From Protopterus annectens (lineage: Eukaryota; Chordata; Ceratodontiformes; Protopteridae), in assembly GCF_019279795.1 (NCBI RefSeq), contig NC_056727.1:1212796077-1212860076 (forward strand): 64,000 nucleotides of DNA, in the 5' to 3' direction. The notes under the pieces are model-generated. The model was not told the DNA's origin. It saw only the letters and a list, made by a program, of their open reading frames with translations, and did no database searches. Position numbers and translations under genes: made by a program. This document shows positions 1 through 9,983 of this stretch, in pieces (position 1 is the first letter of the stretch; each line of letters starts with the position of its first letter).

Positions 1-129
1 CATGTGCACTCATATACTGCAAATTATTTCCTTATTATTATTAATAATTATTAGTAGTCTTGGGGTCAGAGACCCCCAAAGAAATATGCGTCTCTGTATG
101 GACAGCAGATATCAAGGGGAAGGAGGGAG

Positions 130-245
130 GGAAAGCATGACTGCAGCAGTGAATATACTTGAGCATCTACATTTCTGGTCTGTGTACACAATTGTACTAT
201 GTTCTTAGTGTTTCACTGCTGCAGTACTAACCATTGGGAAGATTC
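130..245. repeat. Internal complementary region of DIRS-1
   Basis: The stretch runs from CTGCAGCAGTGAATATAC through TGTGTACACAATTGTACTATG to TTTCACTGCTGCAGTACT. It corresponds to the internal region of DIRS-2 (18370-18465) and is complementary to the element's outer ends. In DIRS elements such a region spans the sequence of the two joined ends and is thought to template circle formation. Its presence next to the recombinase end fixes the orientation of DIRS-1. Confidence 0.7.
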
Positions 246-690
246 CCAAAACTGAGGAGAAGGGTGGAAGCTTGATAGAAACTTAAGACTGGGTGAGCAT
301 GTCCTGCAGAATTGTAGAGGCAAACCCAGCCCTAGCTTTTGAGAATAGATTCGGATGGCAATGTTTGATGAATGTGTGGACTGAAGTCCATGTGGCAGCT
401 TCCAGGATGTCCTTGGTGGGTACCCCTCTAAAGAATGGTGTGGAAGTAGGGGTTGCCCTAGTGGAATGGGTTCGGATGGTCCTAGAGGGTGGTTTTCCAT
501 GCAAGGAGTAGCAAAAATGGATGCAGTGTGCTAGCCATTGGGAAATGGTCTGTTTGGGTATTGGTTTCCCCTGTGCCCCTGATTTAAAGCTGACCAAGAG
601 CTGGTTAGCTTTCCTGAATGTCTTTGTACGATCCAGATAAAATCCGAGTTGCCTGTGCATATCCAAAGAATGCAGTATCCTTTAGGTTCA
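213..690 (-). pseudogene. DIRS-1 tyrosine recombinase, C-terminal catalytic part
   Basis: Minus-strand translation at 666-283 gives a 127-residue segment with HSTRA (the H-x-x-R box of tyrosine recombinases) followed by ILEAATWTSVHTF, the conserved helix that leads to the nucleophilic tyrosine. At the expected tyrosine this copy reads KHCH, whereas DIRS-2 reads KHYH, so the catalytic Tyr appears changed to Cys. The N-terminal half of the same gene lies at 5360-5956, on the far side of the inserted CR1-1. Both changes mean the recombinase cannot work. Confidence 0.85.
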
Positions 691-771
691 TAGGTAGGTA
701 CTAGGCTATCGGCCCTAGGGCCTATACAAGCTCAGTCAAAAAGGTACCCTGGCTTTTGCCACCCAAGAAAA

Positions 772-3565
772 TTATTTTCCTGTGCCACTGTCGAGCAGAG
801 CCACAGAAGTGATCCATGGGGTGAATTTCCTATTTCCCATCCAATCATCAAGATTTTTCTTGAAGAGTACTAATGAGGAGCTTTGTTTGATATAGATAGG
901 TAGTTTATTCCAGAGTTTGGGAAGTCTCTGGGACAGGAATCTATTCTTCCAGCATGTTCCGTTTATTGTGGTGACAAGGTTTAGGTCCCTAGAGCGTGTA
1001 GCTCGGAGGGATTGGGACTTCTTTAAGTGGAGAATGTCCAACAGCTCTGGGTTTGACATAGCTTTGTATGTTAGGCAGAGATCACCTCTGACTAGGCGAT
1101 ATGCGACGAAGTAAAGCTAGAGTTTGAGACGGTCTGCGTAGGGCATCTGTTTGAGGCCGGTAATCCTCTTTGTGAGGTATTTCTGTGGCCTTTCCAGTTG
1201 TTGTAGATGTCTTGTGAGGTACACACCAAAAGGGGCGTTGTACTCTATAATGGGTCTAATGAGTAATAAGTAGAGGGGAACAATGACCTCTTTTTTTCTG
1301 GATGAGAAACCTTTTGTGATGAGGTGTGCCACATAGAAGGACTTCCTGACTACTGTGATGTGATTATCAAAGGAGAGACTACTGTCCACCTGTGTCCCAA
1401 GGTCTCTTATCACACTTTCAGTGTTAAGTATACTACCACCTATGTTGTAGTTCATGGGTGCAGAGTTTTTACCAAAGGGGATGACAATGCACTTTTTGGC
1501 ATTGAGCTTGAGGCCATGGTTTTGACACCAGGCATCTGTCTCCGTGAGGCCCTTTTGTAGGATGTCCACATCATTAGGAGTTTTGATTATGGCTCCTAGT
1601 TTGCAGTCATCTGTGAACTTAGTTAGCCAAAGACCTTCTGTGTTAGCCTGTACTTCAGAGAAGTAGATACCAAACAGGAGAGGACCCAGAACTGAACCCT
1701 GTAGTACTCCACTTGTCACTGGACTGACGTCGGATTTGGAGTCTGCTACTTTCACAGTTTGGGTTCTGTCAGTGAGCCAGTTGCCATCCCATCTTGTGAC
1801 ATAGGGATTTATACCTAGTTTAGTGAGTTTGTCTACAATTCCAGAGTGGGGGATTGTGTCGAAAGCCTTGACAAGATCTAGATAGGCTGTGTGAACCACC
1901 TTACCCTCGTCTATGGCTTTAGTGACTGCTTCAAAGAAGTCTATCAGGCTTAGGAGACATGATCTGCTTTTTACAAACCTGAACTGGGTGGGGTCCAGAG
2001 TTTGGAGATTACCAATGTTTTTGTTTATAAGTTCCATGATGATACATTCCATAGCCTTGCAGACCAGGCTCGTCAGGCTAATGGGGTGGTAGTTCCCGGG
2101 GTCCGTGGTGGCTCCACCCTTGTGGAGTAGGATAACCGCCGTTGTGCGCCATTCAGCGGGCACAAAGCCTGAGGTGAGGCTATGATTGAACATGGTACTT
2201 AGGTGGAGTGCCAGTTCATTCTGTAGTTCATGTAGAACGCAGCCTGGGATGTTGTCTGGTCCCATGGATGCTGTGTTCTTGGCTTTGGAAAGTGTGGTTT
2301 TTACCTGTGCAGCCGTGATTACAGGAACTTTGCATTCTTCCGGTATAGAGATGGACTCTTTAGGGGGTGAGGGAGGGGTAAAGATAGCACCGAACCTATC
2401 TTCCAAGATGTTGGCAATATCAGTTGGGACTGTATATTTATAGTGCCATTGTGCTATAACTCAGAGCAGATCTGAGTGTTTCCATTGAGATTCTTGACTT
2501 AGCTATAGAATGCTTTGTGATTGTCTTTAGAATCAGTGGCGATTTTGTTTTCGTAACTAGCTTTGGAGGATTTTATCAGGGATCACAGCTTCTTACTGAG
2601 GCTGTCCAGGGAGCTCCTCCACTCGTAGGATTTTACTCTCTTTTGCAACAGTTTCTTCCTTCTGTTGTACAGTTTGTTTATGGCAGGGGACCACCAGATT
2701 GGCTTCCTTTTTTTGGAGGATAGCGTCTTGGTTCTGTTTGGGATAGCACGATTCATGTACTCGTGTAAGTACTTATAAAGTGCAGTTGTGTAGCATTCAG
2801 TAGTCATAACTGTATTGTCCATTTGCATGGGTGTCATGAAGTTCACCACTTCTGTCTTAAAAAGCATAAAGTTGGCTTTGGAGAAATTTTTTTACCATGG
2901 TTTCCTTAATGGGAGGTGGGGGCAGGATGTGGATATCTAGGGTAGTTAGCTTATGGTCGGATCGGACCAATGAGGTGTTGACTTCAGGTGTGGAACACCG
3001 GTCACTCATGCTGGTAATGACTAGATCTAGGATATTGTTGCCCCTGGTGGGGGTGTGGATAAGTTGATCCAGGGCATTAGAGTTTATGAATTCCAGAAAG
3101 CGTTGAGCGAAGGAGTTGGCACATGAGTAGTTTTCCCAGTTAATGGTGGGGTAGTTGAAATTGCCCATTATTAAGGTGTTTGGTTGAACCCTAATACAGT
3201 ACATCAAGAAAAGAGGAGTGGGAATCCTGGGGCATGGTGGGGGATCTGTAGCAAGCTACAATTTGGATTGCAGTTTTGCCCAGAGTTAGTTGCACTTGGA
3301 TAACCTCGGCTGCATTATGCTGAGCAACTAGCCTGGCGGTGTGGATATCCTTAATGAATATGGACACACCTCTGCCTTTGGTGTTCCGGTCCGGGTTACA
3401 TGGCCGAAAGTGTAGTATGAGTTATAGCCTGGGAGTGCAGGGGTGCTCTCTGGAGCCTTGAACCAGGTCTCAGTCACTGCACAGATATCGATGTTCTCCA
3501 TTTTAAGGAGTGCCTCGAGTGAGTGCATTTTGAGACTTAGACTTCTAGCATTGAGTAGCATCACC
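772..3565 (-). pseudogene. CR1-1 ORF2: endonuclease plus reverse transcriptase, broken
   Basis: Minus-strand ORF2 starts with MLLNARSLSLK near 3564 and contains an APE-type endonuclease with AVTETWF, a GDFN-equivalent reading GNFNYP near 3155, and SDHKL near 2965. The 429-codon block at 2406-1117 holds the reverse transcriptase: AYLDLVKAFDTIPH (motif A), SGVLQGSVLGPLLF (motif B), KFTDDCKL (motif C) and GLKLNAKKC (motif D). The block at 1059-772 is the C-terminal tail with FLSQRLPKLWN. ORF2 of such LINEs nicks the target and reverse-transcribes the element RNA. Several frameshifts separate the blocks, and GDFN is changed to GNFN. Confidence 0.9.
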
Positions 3566-3590
3566 CTCAGTTTTTGCTTGCCTGTTCCTG

Positions 3591-4568
3591 TTATGGAGGT
3601 GAATTTGTCATTTGAACCTTGCCTAAAAATGGCACTATAGGGGCGGCAAGGATTTTAGCCAGTATCCGGAATCCCAGGGGTGACAGGTGCAGGCCATCTC
3701 TGGCAAAGCATCGGGGTCTGTCAACCCTGTCATCCCAGGCAGACAGATACTGGATCCCTTTAGAATGACACCAGAAGCTTAGCCAATTGTTGAAGTCAAT
3801 CATTTTGTCCTTGTACTGCGGTATCATTCTGGGTGATGGCAGAATGCTTCTCAGGGCTAGGGTCATACCTGCCTGGGCTACAAGATCGGAGAGCTCTTCC
3901 ATGTCTCTTTTCATGTAGTCCAGGGAGGTACGTCTCAGGTTGTTCACACCAACATGGACAATGACAGAGTCATATTTGTATTTGTTGTGGAGTGACCTGA
4001 GTGCGTGGGTTATGTGGCAGATCCTGACACCAGACAGGCAGCTGACAGTAACCTTCTCCTTGTTTTGCCTGGTGAGTGGGACATCAGTGTGCCTGACTAT
4101 AGAATCACCTATGACTAGTGTGTTGGGTACGTTGTTTTGCCTTATTGGCTGTGGTTGAGTGGCACACTGTCTGTGGGCTGTGTGTCATTTGGGTTGTGTT
4201 GGGGGGTGGAAGTTGCTTGCATTTCTGCTTTGGAAGTCTCTGTTGCTTGAGCAGATTACGGAGAGCCTCAGCGAATGTTTTTATGGGTTTCTATGTGTGG
4301 ATTTTGTTGGTGTAGATTTAGTGAGACTATGTGATGAGTGTGGTGTGGTGCAAGTGTTTACCTTCTCCTCTTGACTGTCAAGTTCAGTCTTGGTTGGAGA
4401 GAACTTTACCTCCAGTTTGGCTAGATAAGTGCATCCCTCACAGGTTGTAGTGTTGGGTGGTAGGAGGAGAGGGTTGTCTGTTTACATGAGGCAATTTCTA
4501 CATTGCCCCAAGATGCCCAGATTCATCAGATAGACAGGAGAGAACACTGGAAGCTGACCCTTGGACAT
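3591..4568 (-). pseudogene. CR1-1 ORF1: zinc-finger and SGNH esterase protein, broken
   Basis: The start codon inferred at 4568 gives MSKGQLPVFSPVYLMNLGI, matching the N-terminus of the intact ORF1 at 34939. The zinc-binding cysteines, the VIGDSIVRH block (near 4110) and the C-terminal block ending DGLHLSPLGFRILAK (3947-3591) are recognisable. The frame is broken by stops and frameshifts between 4500 and 3950. The SGNH (GDSL) esterase in ORF1 is a known trait of CR1 and L2 LINEs, where it is linked to lipid or membrane association and retrotransposition. The Asn block reads GVNNLRR, where CR1-3 reads GVNDLRR. Confidence 0.85.
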
Positions 4569-4580
4569 GCCTGAATAAAA

Positions 4581-4689
4581 AACTATTTTCCTCTAGATAA
4601 GTGAGGAAAGGTAGTACAAGAGCTGTTTTTCTCTAAGCAAGTGAGGAAAACAAGTATCAAAACTGTTTTCCTCTAGGTAATGAGGAAGG
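4581..4689. repeat. Three tandem ~40 bp units upstream of CR1-1 ORF1
   Basis: AACTATTTTCCTCTAGATAA, AGCTGTTTTTCTCTAAGCAA and AACTGTTTTCCTCTAGGTAA begin at 4581, 4621 and 4661, each followed by GTGAGGAA or TGAGGAA. The spacing is exactly 40 bp. The array lies directly upstream of the CR1-1 ORF1 start on its coding strand, so it may be part of the 5' UTR, but it could also belong to the host sequence. Confidence 0.7.
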
Positions 4690-4798
4690 TTGAGTGCTGT
4701 AGTAATTAACAGCTTATTTAGTGCTTACAAGTTCTGAACAAATGCTGATCACGAATAAGCAAATTCAAGTGCTAAAACTAAGAATCTGTATCCAGATT

Positions 4799-5040
4799 AA
4801 CTAGTTTCTGGACGGCACAGTGGTAGCGTTGTCACCTCAGAGCAAGAGGTTCTCCGGTTTGATTCTCGGCTGGGGTGCCTTCTGTGTGGAGTCTGCATGT
4901 CCTCCCTGCATTCGTGTGGGTTTCCTCCCACATTACAATGACATGCATCTGGAGCCTTTCTCCCCGGGCCTCCGCTGAAAATTGGCTTTGTTCCAAGTCG
5001 GACTTTCCCAGTTAAGAAATGATAAATAAATAAAAAATAA
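4799..5040 (+). mobile_element. tRNA-derived SINE
   Basis: The head GGCACAGTGGTAGCGTTG resembles a tRNA A box, and GGTTTGATTCTCGGC resembles the B box. The body GTGTGGAGTCTGCATGTCCT followed by GTGTGGGTTTCCTCCCACAT is the conserved block found in many fish and other vertebrate tRNA-SINEs. It ends with CCCAGTTAAGAAATGATAAA and an A-rich tail. It lies within the insertion that splits DIRS-1. The class call is firm; the family name is not assigned. Confidence 0.8.
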
Positions 5041-5340
5041 GTTACAGGAAAGGGGGGAAACAAGTGCAAATGCGGGCTTTTAAATCAGAAAGTGGAGAGA
5101 GAGAGATGGAAAAACTGCCCAAACAGCCAATAACTACAATTTCTGGGCCAGAACCACTCCTTATGTGGTAGATAGGTTACCTAGTGCTTACCACTCCCAC
5201 TGATAAGCTAGAAGGCATCCCTACAACACAGAAAGCTTGGGGGGCTCAGAAGCTTACATACAGTCCTGGATACAGCAAATTGGAATCTGGACTACACTAG
5301 TTACAGGAAAGGTAGGAAACAGGCTTAGATATATATTTTT
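5041..5340. other. Unassigned sequence between the SINE and the resumed DIRS-1 recombinase
   Basis: No coding sequence is seen. GTTACAGGAAAGG occurs at 5041 and again near 5300 (both followed by GGAAACA with small changes), which suggests either a duplication caused by an insertion or part of the CR1-1 5' region. A short GA tract sits at about 5094-5106. Confidence 0.5.
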
Positions 5341-5359
5341 TTAACCCTTATTCTGAGGG

Positions 5360-5956
5360 TTAGTTGAAGAAGGTGGGCAAGTGGATGGCCCAGTTGAGGG
5401 TAACATCCAAAACCACCTTTGGCATGAAGGAGGAATTGGTTCTCAGGGAGACCCTGTCTGCATGGAAGATGATAAATGGCTCAGTGGCTATTAAGGCTTG
5501 AAGCTCTGACACTCTCCTGGCTGAAGTAATAGCCAGGAGAAAGGCAGTCTTCCAAGGGAGGTACTCTAATTCTGAGGATGCTGCAGGCTCAAAAGGAGGC
5601 AGAGTAAGCTTTTTTAAAACATAGCTCAGGTCCCAAGTTGGGGTGGGCTGTCTTCTGGGAGGCCTGATATTAGAAGCTGCTCTAAGGAACTGTTTGATAA
5701 GAGGGTGGGAGAACAATGGCTGTTCTGTGTCAAAGTGTGCCGAGATGGCAGAGGCATGGATCTTTATGGAGGAGGAGAGACCCTTGTTAAGAAGCTCAGC
5801 AAGATAATCTGGAATAAAAGGAATGGAGGGCAGATTTATGTCTGCCCCCTTGGAATGGGTCCAGGAGCAGAAGCTTTTCCATTTTCCTGTGTAAGATTTT
5901 CTGGTGCTGGGCCTTCTGGCTTCTGTGATGATGTCAAGGACTTGCTTATTTAGCAT
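5360..5956 (-). pseudogene. DIRS-1 tyrosine recombinase, N-terminal part
   Basis: The 198-residue minus-strand translation has a SAM-like N-terminal domain (EARRPSTRKSYTGKW near residue 13) and the first catalytic-arginine motif TSARRVSEL near residue 144. Both are standard for DIRS recombinases, which integrate a circular DNA intermediate. The reading ends at LPTFFN where the CR1-1 and SINE insertion begins; the H-x-x-R box is 4.6 kb away at 213-666. Confidence 0.88.
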
Positions 5957-5989
5957 AGGATTCCTTGTTGGTTATGGGAGAATAAGCCA

Positions 5990-7815
5990 TGCTGAGAGTT
6001 TGATGTCTGAAGGTCTGGGTGCAGCACTGTCCCCCCCTCCCCCGGGATAGCAGGTGAGGTATCAGAGGTAGCTGCCGGGGGGCTGGTGAGATAGGCTGCG
6101 CAGCAGTGGGTACCAATGCTGTCTGGGCCAATCTGGGGCAATGAATATTGCTCTTGGTTTTTCCTCCCTTATCTTGATTAATACTTTTGGAATGAGAGGA
6201 AGAGGTGTGAATGCATACATAAAAAGGGGATTCCAAGGGAATGTCAGGGCATCAACCTTCCAGGCCAGGTGATGGTACTCCCTGGTGCAGAATTTCTGTA
6301 CTTGGTGATTTAGATGAGATGCAAAGAGGTCCGCCTGGGGGGTCCCCATGTGTGGGTAATTTGCAGAAAAAATGTCTCTGTGTAGTTGCCATTCGTGTGG
6401 GTCCAGCAGGTTTCTGCTTATGTGGTCTACTAGGGTGTTGTTGATGCCTGGTAGGTACTGGGCTATAAGATGTAGTCCCATGGATGAGGTTGTTAGCCAC
6501 AGGTTCATAGCTAGTCTGCACAGAGGGTAAGATAGAGTCCCTCCCTATTTGTTCATGTACAACATGACTGTGGTGTTGTCTGTTTTTATGAGGAGAACCC
6601 TTGGTTTGAGGTAGGGTTTGAAGAATGTCAGAGTTTTGCACATCAACCAAAAGGAAATGATAGGAGTGCAAGAGTAGTTTTTGTGCATCCCAGAGACCTT
6701 GGGCGCATCTGCCTTCTAGGTGGGAACCCCAGACTATGTCCAAGGCATCTGTAGTTATGGTATGTTCTGATGGAAGGAGGGTGAATGGAAGCTCCTTGTT
6801 CAGAACACAGGCCTGGGCCCACCAGAGGAACTCGAATCTTATGCAAGGGATCACAGGCAGAGAGGTGTCCAGAGGTTATGAGTGTTGACACCATAGGTTC
6901 TTTAGGTACCACTAAATTTTCCTCATGTGCAGTCTGGCCAGAGGTACCAGGAGGATGCATGAGGCCATGTACCCTAAAGCTTGCAGGAATTTCCTGGCCA
7001 AAAGCTGGGTTTGGGAGGCCAGAGTAGTGAAGCATTTTGGTAGGAAACTTTGTTTTTCTGGGGACAGAAAGGCCATTTGCTGTTGTGTGTCCAGTAAGCC
7101 TCCCAGTAACATGATTTTCCTGGAAGGAGACTGTTTTGCTTTTCTTTCATTGATAGTGAACCCCAGAGAGGCGAGTAGGGTTTTTTACAAATGAGAGGTG
7201 CTGCAGGAGCAGTTCCTTGCAGTCTGCCTGGATGAGACAGTCGTCCAGGTAAGGGTAAATCTGTACATTGTTTTGCCTGCAGAAGGCAATGGCAGGAGCT
7301 AGACATTTGGTGAATACCCTGGGAGCAGTAGATAAGCCAAAGGGCAAAGCAGAGAATTGAAAGTGTAATGATCCCACTCTGAAGCGCAAGAATCTTTTGC
7401 ATGATTCCCTTATTGGGATGTGCAGGTAAGAGTCCTTTAGGTCTAAGGTGACCATCCAAGCTTAGTTTGGCAGCATTGGTAGAAGCTGTTGTAAGGTAAG
7501 CATTTTGAATTTTGGGATTACCAGGAAGGTATTGAGAAAGGATAGGTCCAGGATGGGACGCCAAGTCCCCTCTTTCCTGGGAACAAGGAATAGTCTGGAA
7601 TAGAATCATTTTGCAACTTGTTCTGGAGGTACAGGTTCTACTGTCCCTAGGGATATTAAGTTTTGCACTTGTTTAAGTGCTTCTGTCCACTGGTTTGGAG
7701 GTAGGTCTGGGTACCCTCTTGGAGGTGGTAGTTCTTGGAAATTGAATTTGTACCCCTGAGCAATGATTTTAAGACCCCTTGATCTTTTGTTATACAGTTC
7801 CAATTTTCTCTGCAT
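5990..7815 (-). pseudogene. DIRS-1 reverse transcriptase and RNase H, multiply frameshifted
   Basis: Minus-strand fragments in different frames give the RT core DLKDSYLHIPIRE, LPFGLSTAPRVFTK and YLDDCLIQ (7455-7147), the thumb and connection region (7112-6643), and the RNase H and C-terminal DIRS region ISRNLLDPHEW (6508-6062), ending near WPRQHWYPLL. A short upstream block (7815-7606) matches the RT N-terminus. The order and motifs match DIRS-2. At least four frame changes separate the parts. No methyltransferase domain was recognised after RNase H. Confidence 0.85.
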
Positions 7816-7879
7816 AGAGATAGCCTTCCTCCTAGCTTTTGGTGTGGTGGAGGCAGGCAGAGATGGGAAAGGTAGTCAT

Positions 7880-9673
7880 TGAGAGTTTTTTCCATACAGG
7901 GTTGCTTTTGAATTCTCTGCTCTAGTGTTTGAGAGGCCATTTGGGTTTTGCCTTGTACCTGCCTGTTTTGTGCAGGAAAGGACCAGTGTTTAGAGGGAAA
8001 AGTTCTGCTGAACCTAGGAGGTTGTACTTGAAGAAAATGTTTAACAGTCTGCATCAATTTTTGCTTTGTCTTCCATCTTTTTAAGTACCTCTTCAATTTT
8101 CTGTCCAAACAAGCGGTCTTTGTCAAGAGGCGCATCCATGATTATAGCTTTGACATGATCAGGGAGAGGTTGCTCCTTCAGCCATGCATGTCTTTAACAG
8201 ATCCTGTCACTGCTGCCCTGCTAGAAGCTTCTAGGGCATCAAATCCACAGTGTAAGGAGTTCTTAGCCAAATGAGCTGAAGAGTGCAGTACTTCTGCTAT
8301 TTCTCTATTGTTGGCAAAATCTGGTAAAGCAGAAATTTTCTGTTTCAAAAGTTCCAAAGTGTGCTATTGATATTTTAACATATGGAACTGACAGTTGAGA
8401 GCACTTACAGTTAAAGTTGCAGAGGTATATACTTTTTTACCCCATCTGTCCAGGGCCCTGGATTCTTTGTCTGAGGGAGGGGGATTCTTTGCAGAGATAG
8501 CCTTAACTCCTTTAGGTCCCAGAGTAATCACCTCTGGATCTGCTATAGGATTTCTGTAGAGGAATTTATGCGAGTCAGGTACCCTGTAGTACCAGTCAGG
8601 TTTTCTGGAGGCAGGTGGAAAGTGTCAGGGGTAAGGCTGGATTCTAGGTAATCATCAGCTACCACCTCCAAGATGGGTGGGATGGCCAGAGGCCTGTGCT
8701 GGGGTAGGTCCAGAAGCTCTTAGCCTTTTCTTGGATTGAGGGAAATCCATTGATTCTCATTGGAAGTGTTCCCTGAGGGTGTGGAGGGTTTCCCCAAAGG
8801 AAAAGTCCTCTGGAGGTGATGCAGAAGGGATCGATTATTCTGCATCTGAGTCTTCATAGGCAGTAAGAGGATTTTCCTCTTCAAAAACACATGAGTCAGA
8901 TCCCTCGGAGTCCAAATCCGAATGGATGTCTGGAGAAGGTTCCCTTCTCCTTCTGGCTGGAGTGGCCCGATTACCCTGGATGAAAGTGATGAGATTCTCC
9001 ACCATTTTAAGCATTCTAGTTTGACAAGGGGGAAGTAGTGGAATTGAGACTTTTTGCTGTTTTCCTAGGATTAGCTCTAAGTCTGTCCTGAAGAGTATTC
9101 CTCAGTGCTGTCAATGAGTTAATTGGAAGAGAGGGCGAAGGCCTTGAAGTGAAATCCTAAGTGTGAGTGGTATCCTCGGAAGCTGGTGCCTGCTTAGCGG
9201 CTCTGGACTCAACCGAAGCAGAGACATCTGAAGGCTCGTTAGAGGATGCAGACATCTGAGGCATACTGGACTTCAAAAGGGTCTCAGCAGAAGCCTGCAA
9301 AGTAATTGAGTCGGGCATCAGGGGCTGCGAAATTGCCTCACTGAATTCAGAAGAACTGATGACCCATTAAGCAGTGGTGTCGTCAGAAGCATTGGCCTTA
9401 TGCAGTCTGTCTCTATCCTTATCTTTACGTTTTTTTAGGAAGATCTGCAGTTTGCTGACTGATGGATACCATATTGGTTATCGGAGAAGAAAGACAAAAA
9501 TAACTGGCTACAAACAGAGCTCTATGACGAATAGTTCTAGTGTTAAAGAGGGCACAGAACTGACAGCAGGGTACGTCGTGATCTGGGCCTAAGCAAGTGA
9601 TGCGGTAAAAATGGAAGTCTCAATGTGGTATTTGCTTTCCACAGGCGAGATAATTATTGACTTTTTTGGACAT
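7880..9673 (-). pseudogene. DIRS-1 gag-like gene, degraded
   Basis: A start codon at 9673 (minus) gives MSKKVNNYLACGKQIPH, matching the DIRS-2 gag start MSEKVNSCLACGKQ. A stop soon follows, as do many others. The C-terminal part near 8135-7900 reads LQVQPPRFSR and SKHWSFPA, shared with DIRS-2 gag. The middle (about 8700-9300) is acidic and Ser-rich on the minus strand. The role in the family is presumed nucleocapsid-like. Confidence 0.7.
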
Positions 9674-9699
9674 CGGTTAGTGCAAGAAAAAGGAAGGAT

Positions 9700-9983
9700 C
9701 CCCAATGGGGTACTTAGCTTTAGACGTTTTCAGCTGAAGTTTGAAATCTGGAAATGGCCGACCGGCACTGTTGCGAATTGCTTCTGCTACGGGCTCCATG
9801 GCAAGAAAGACTGAGTTAATGGCTTCGCCTGCTCTCCTTTATAGCACAGACGACCTGGTGTCACCCAGCAAGCGACAGCAGCCAACACACAAAACCTTGA
9901 CGCTGGTATTCGGCCCAACTGAGGGCTACCACAGCATGGACAACCCGATGGTTAGTACTGCAGCAGTGAAACACAAAGAACAT
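9700..9983. repeat. Right (5') inverted terminal repeat of DIRS-1
   Basis: The region ends in GCAGCAGTGAAACACAAAGAACAT at 9983 and matches the DIRS-2 right end (23153-23341), including CGACCTGGTGTCA and TATTCGGCCCAACTGAGGG. The matching left repeat should lie before the window start. Confidence 0.75.

Larger units (their letters stand above)
690..4790 (-). mobile_element. CR1-1: nearly full-length CR1-type LINE inserted in DIRS-1
   Basis: The 3' end lies at about 690 and reads, on the minus strand, GCCTAGTACCTACCTATGAACC, a terminus shared with the plus-strand CR1 copies at 38845, 43705 and 46205. ORF2 remnants occupy 772-3565 and ORF1 remnants 3591-4568. Upstream of ORF1 a non-coding stretch with 40 bp repeats could be 5' UTR. 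The element sits exactly within the recombinase gene of DIRS-1, so it is the younger insertion. Sequence is closest to CR1-5 (43698-46205) by shared ORF2 peptides. The precise 5' limit is uncertain. Confidence 0.88.
1..9983 (-). mobile_element. DIRS-1: DIRS-type tyrosine-recombinase retrotransposon, interrupted, left end cut by the window
   Basis: Read on the minus strand the order is gag-like (9673 to about 7880), reverse transcriptase and RNase H (7815 to about 5990), tyrosine recombinase (5956-5360, then 690-213), then an internal complementary region near 130-245. This is the DIRS order, and each part has a close counterpart in DIRS-2 at 18017-23341. The right end stops at GAACAT (9983), the same terminal hexamer as DIRS-2. 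A CR1 LINE, a SINE and some unassigned sequence (about 690-5340) lie inside the recombinase gene. All genes are broken by frameshifts, so the copy is dead. The left inverted terminal repeat would lie before base 1. Confidence 0.9.
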
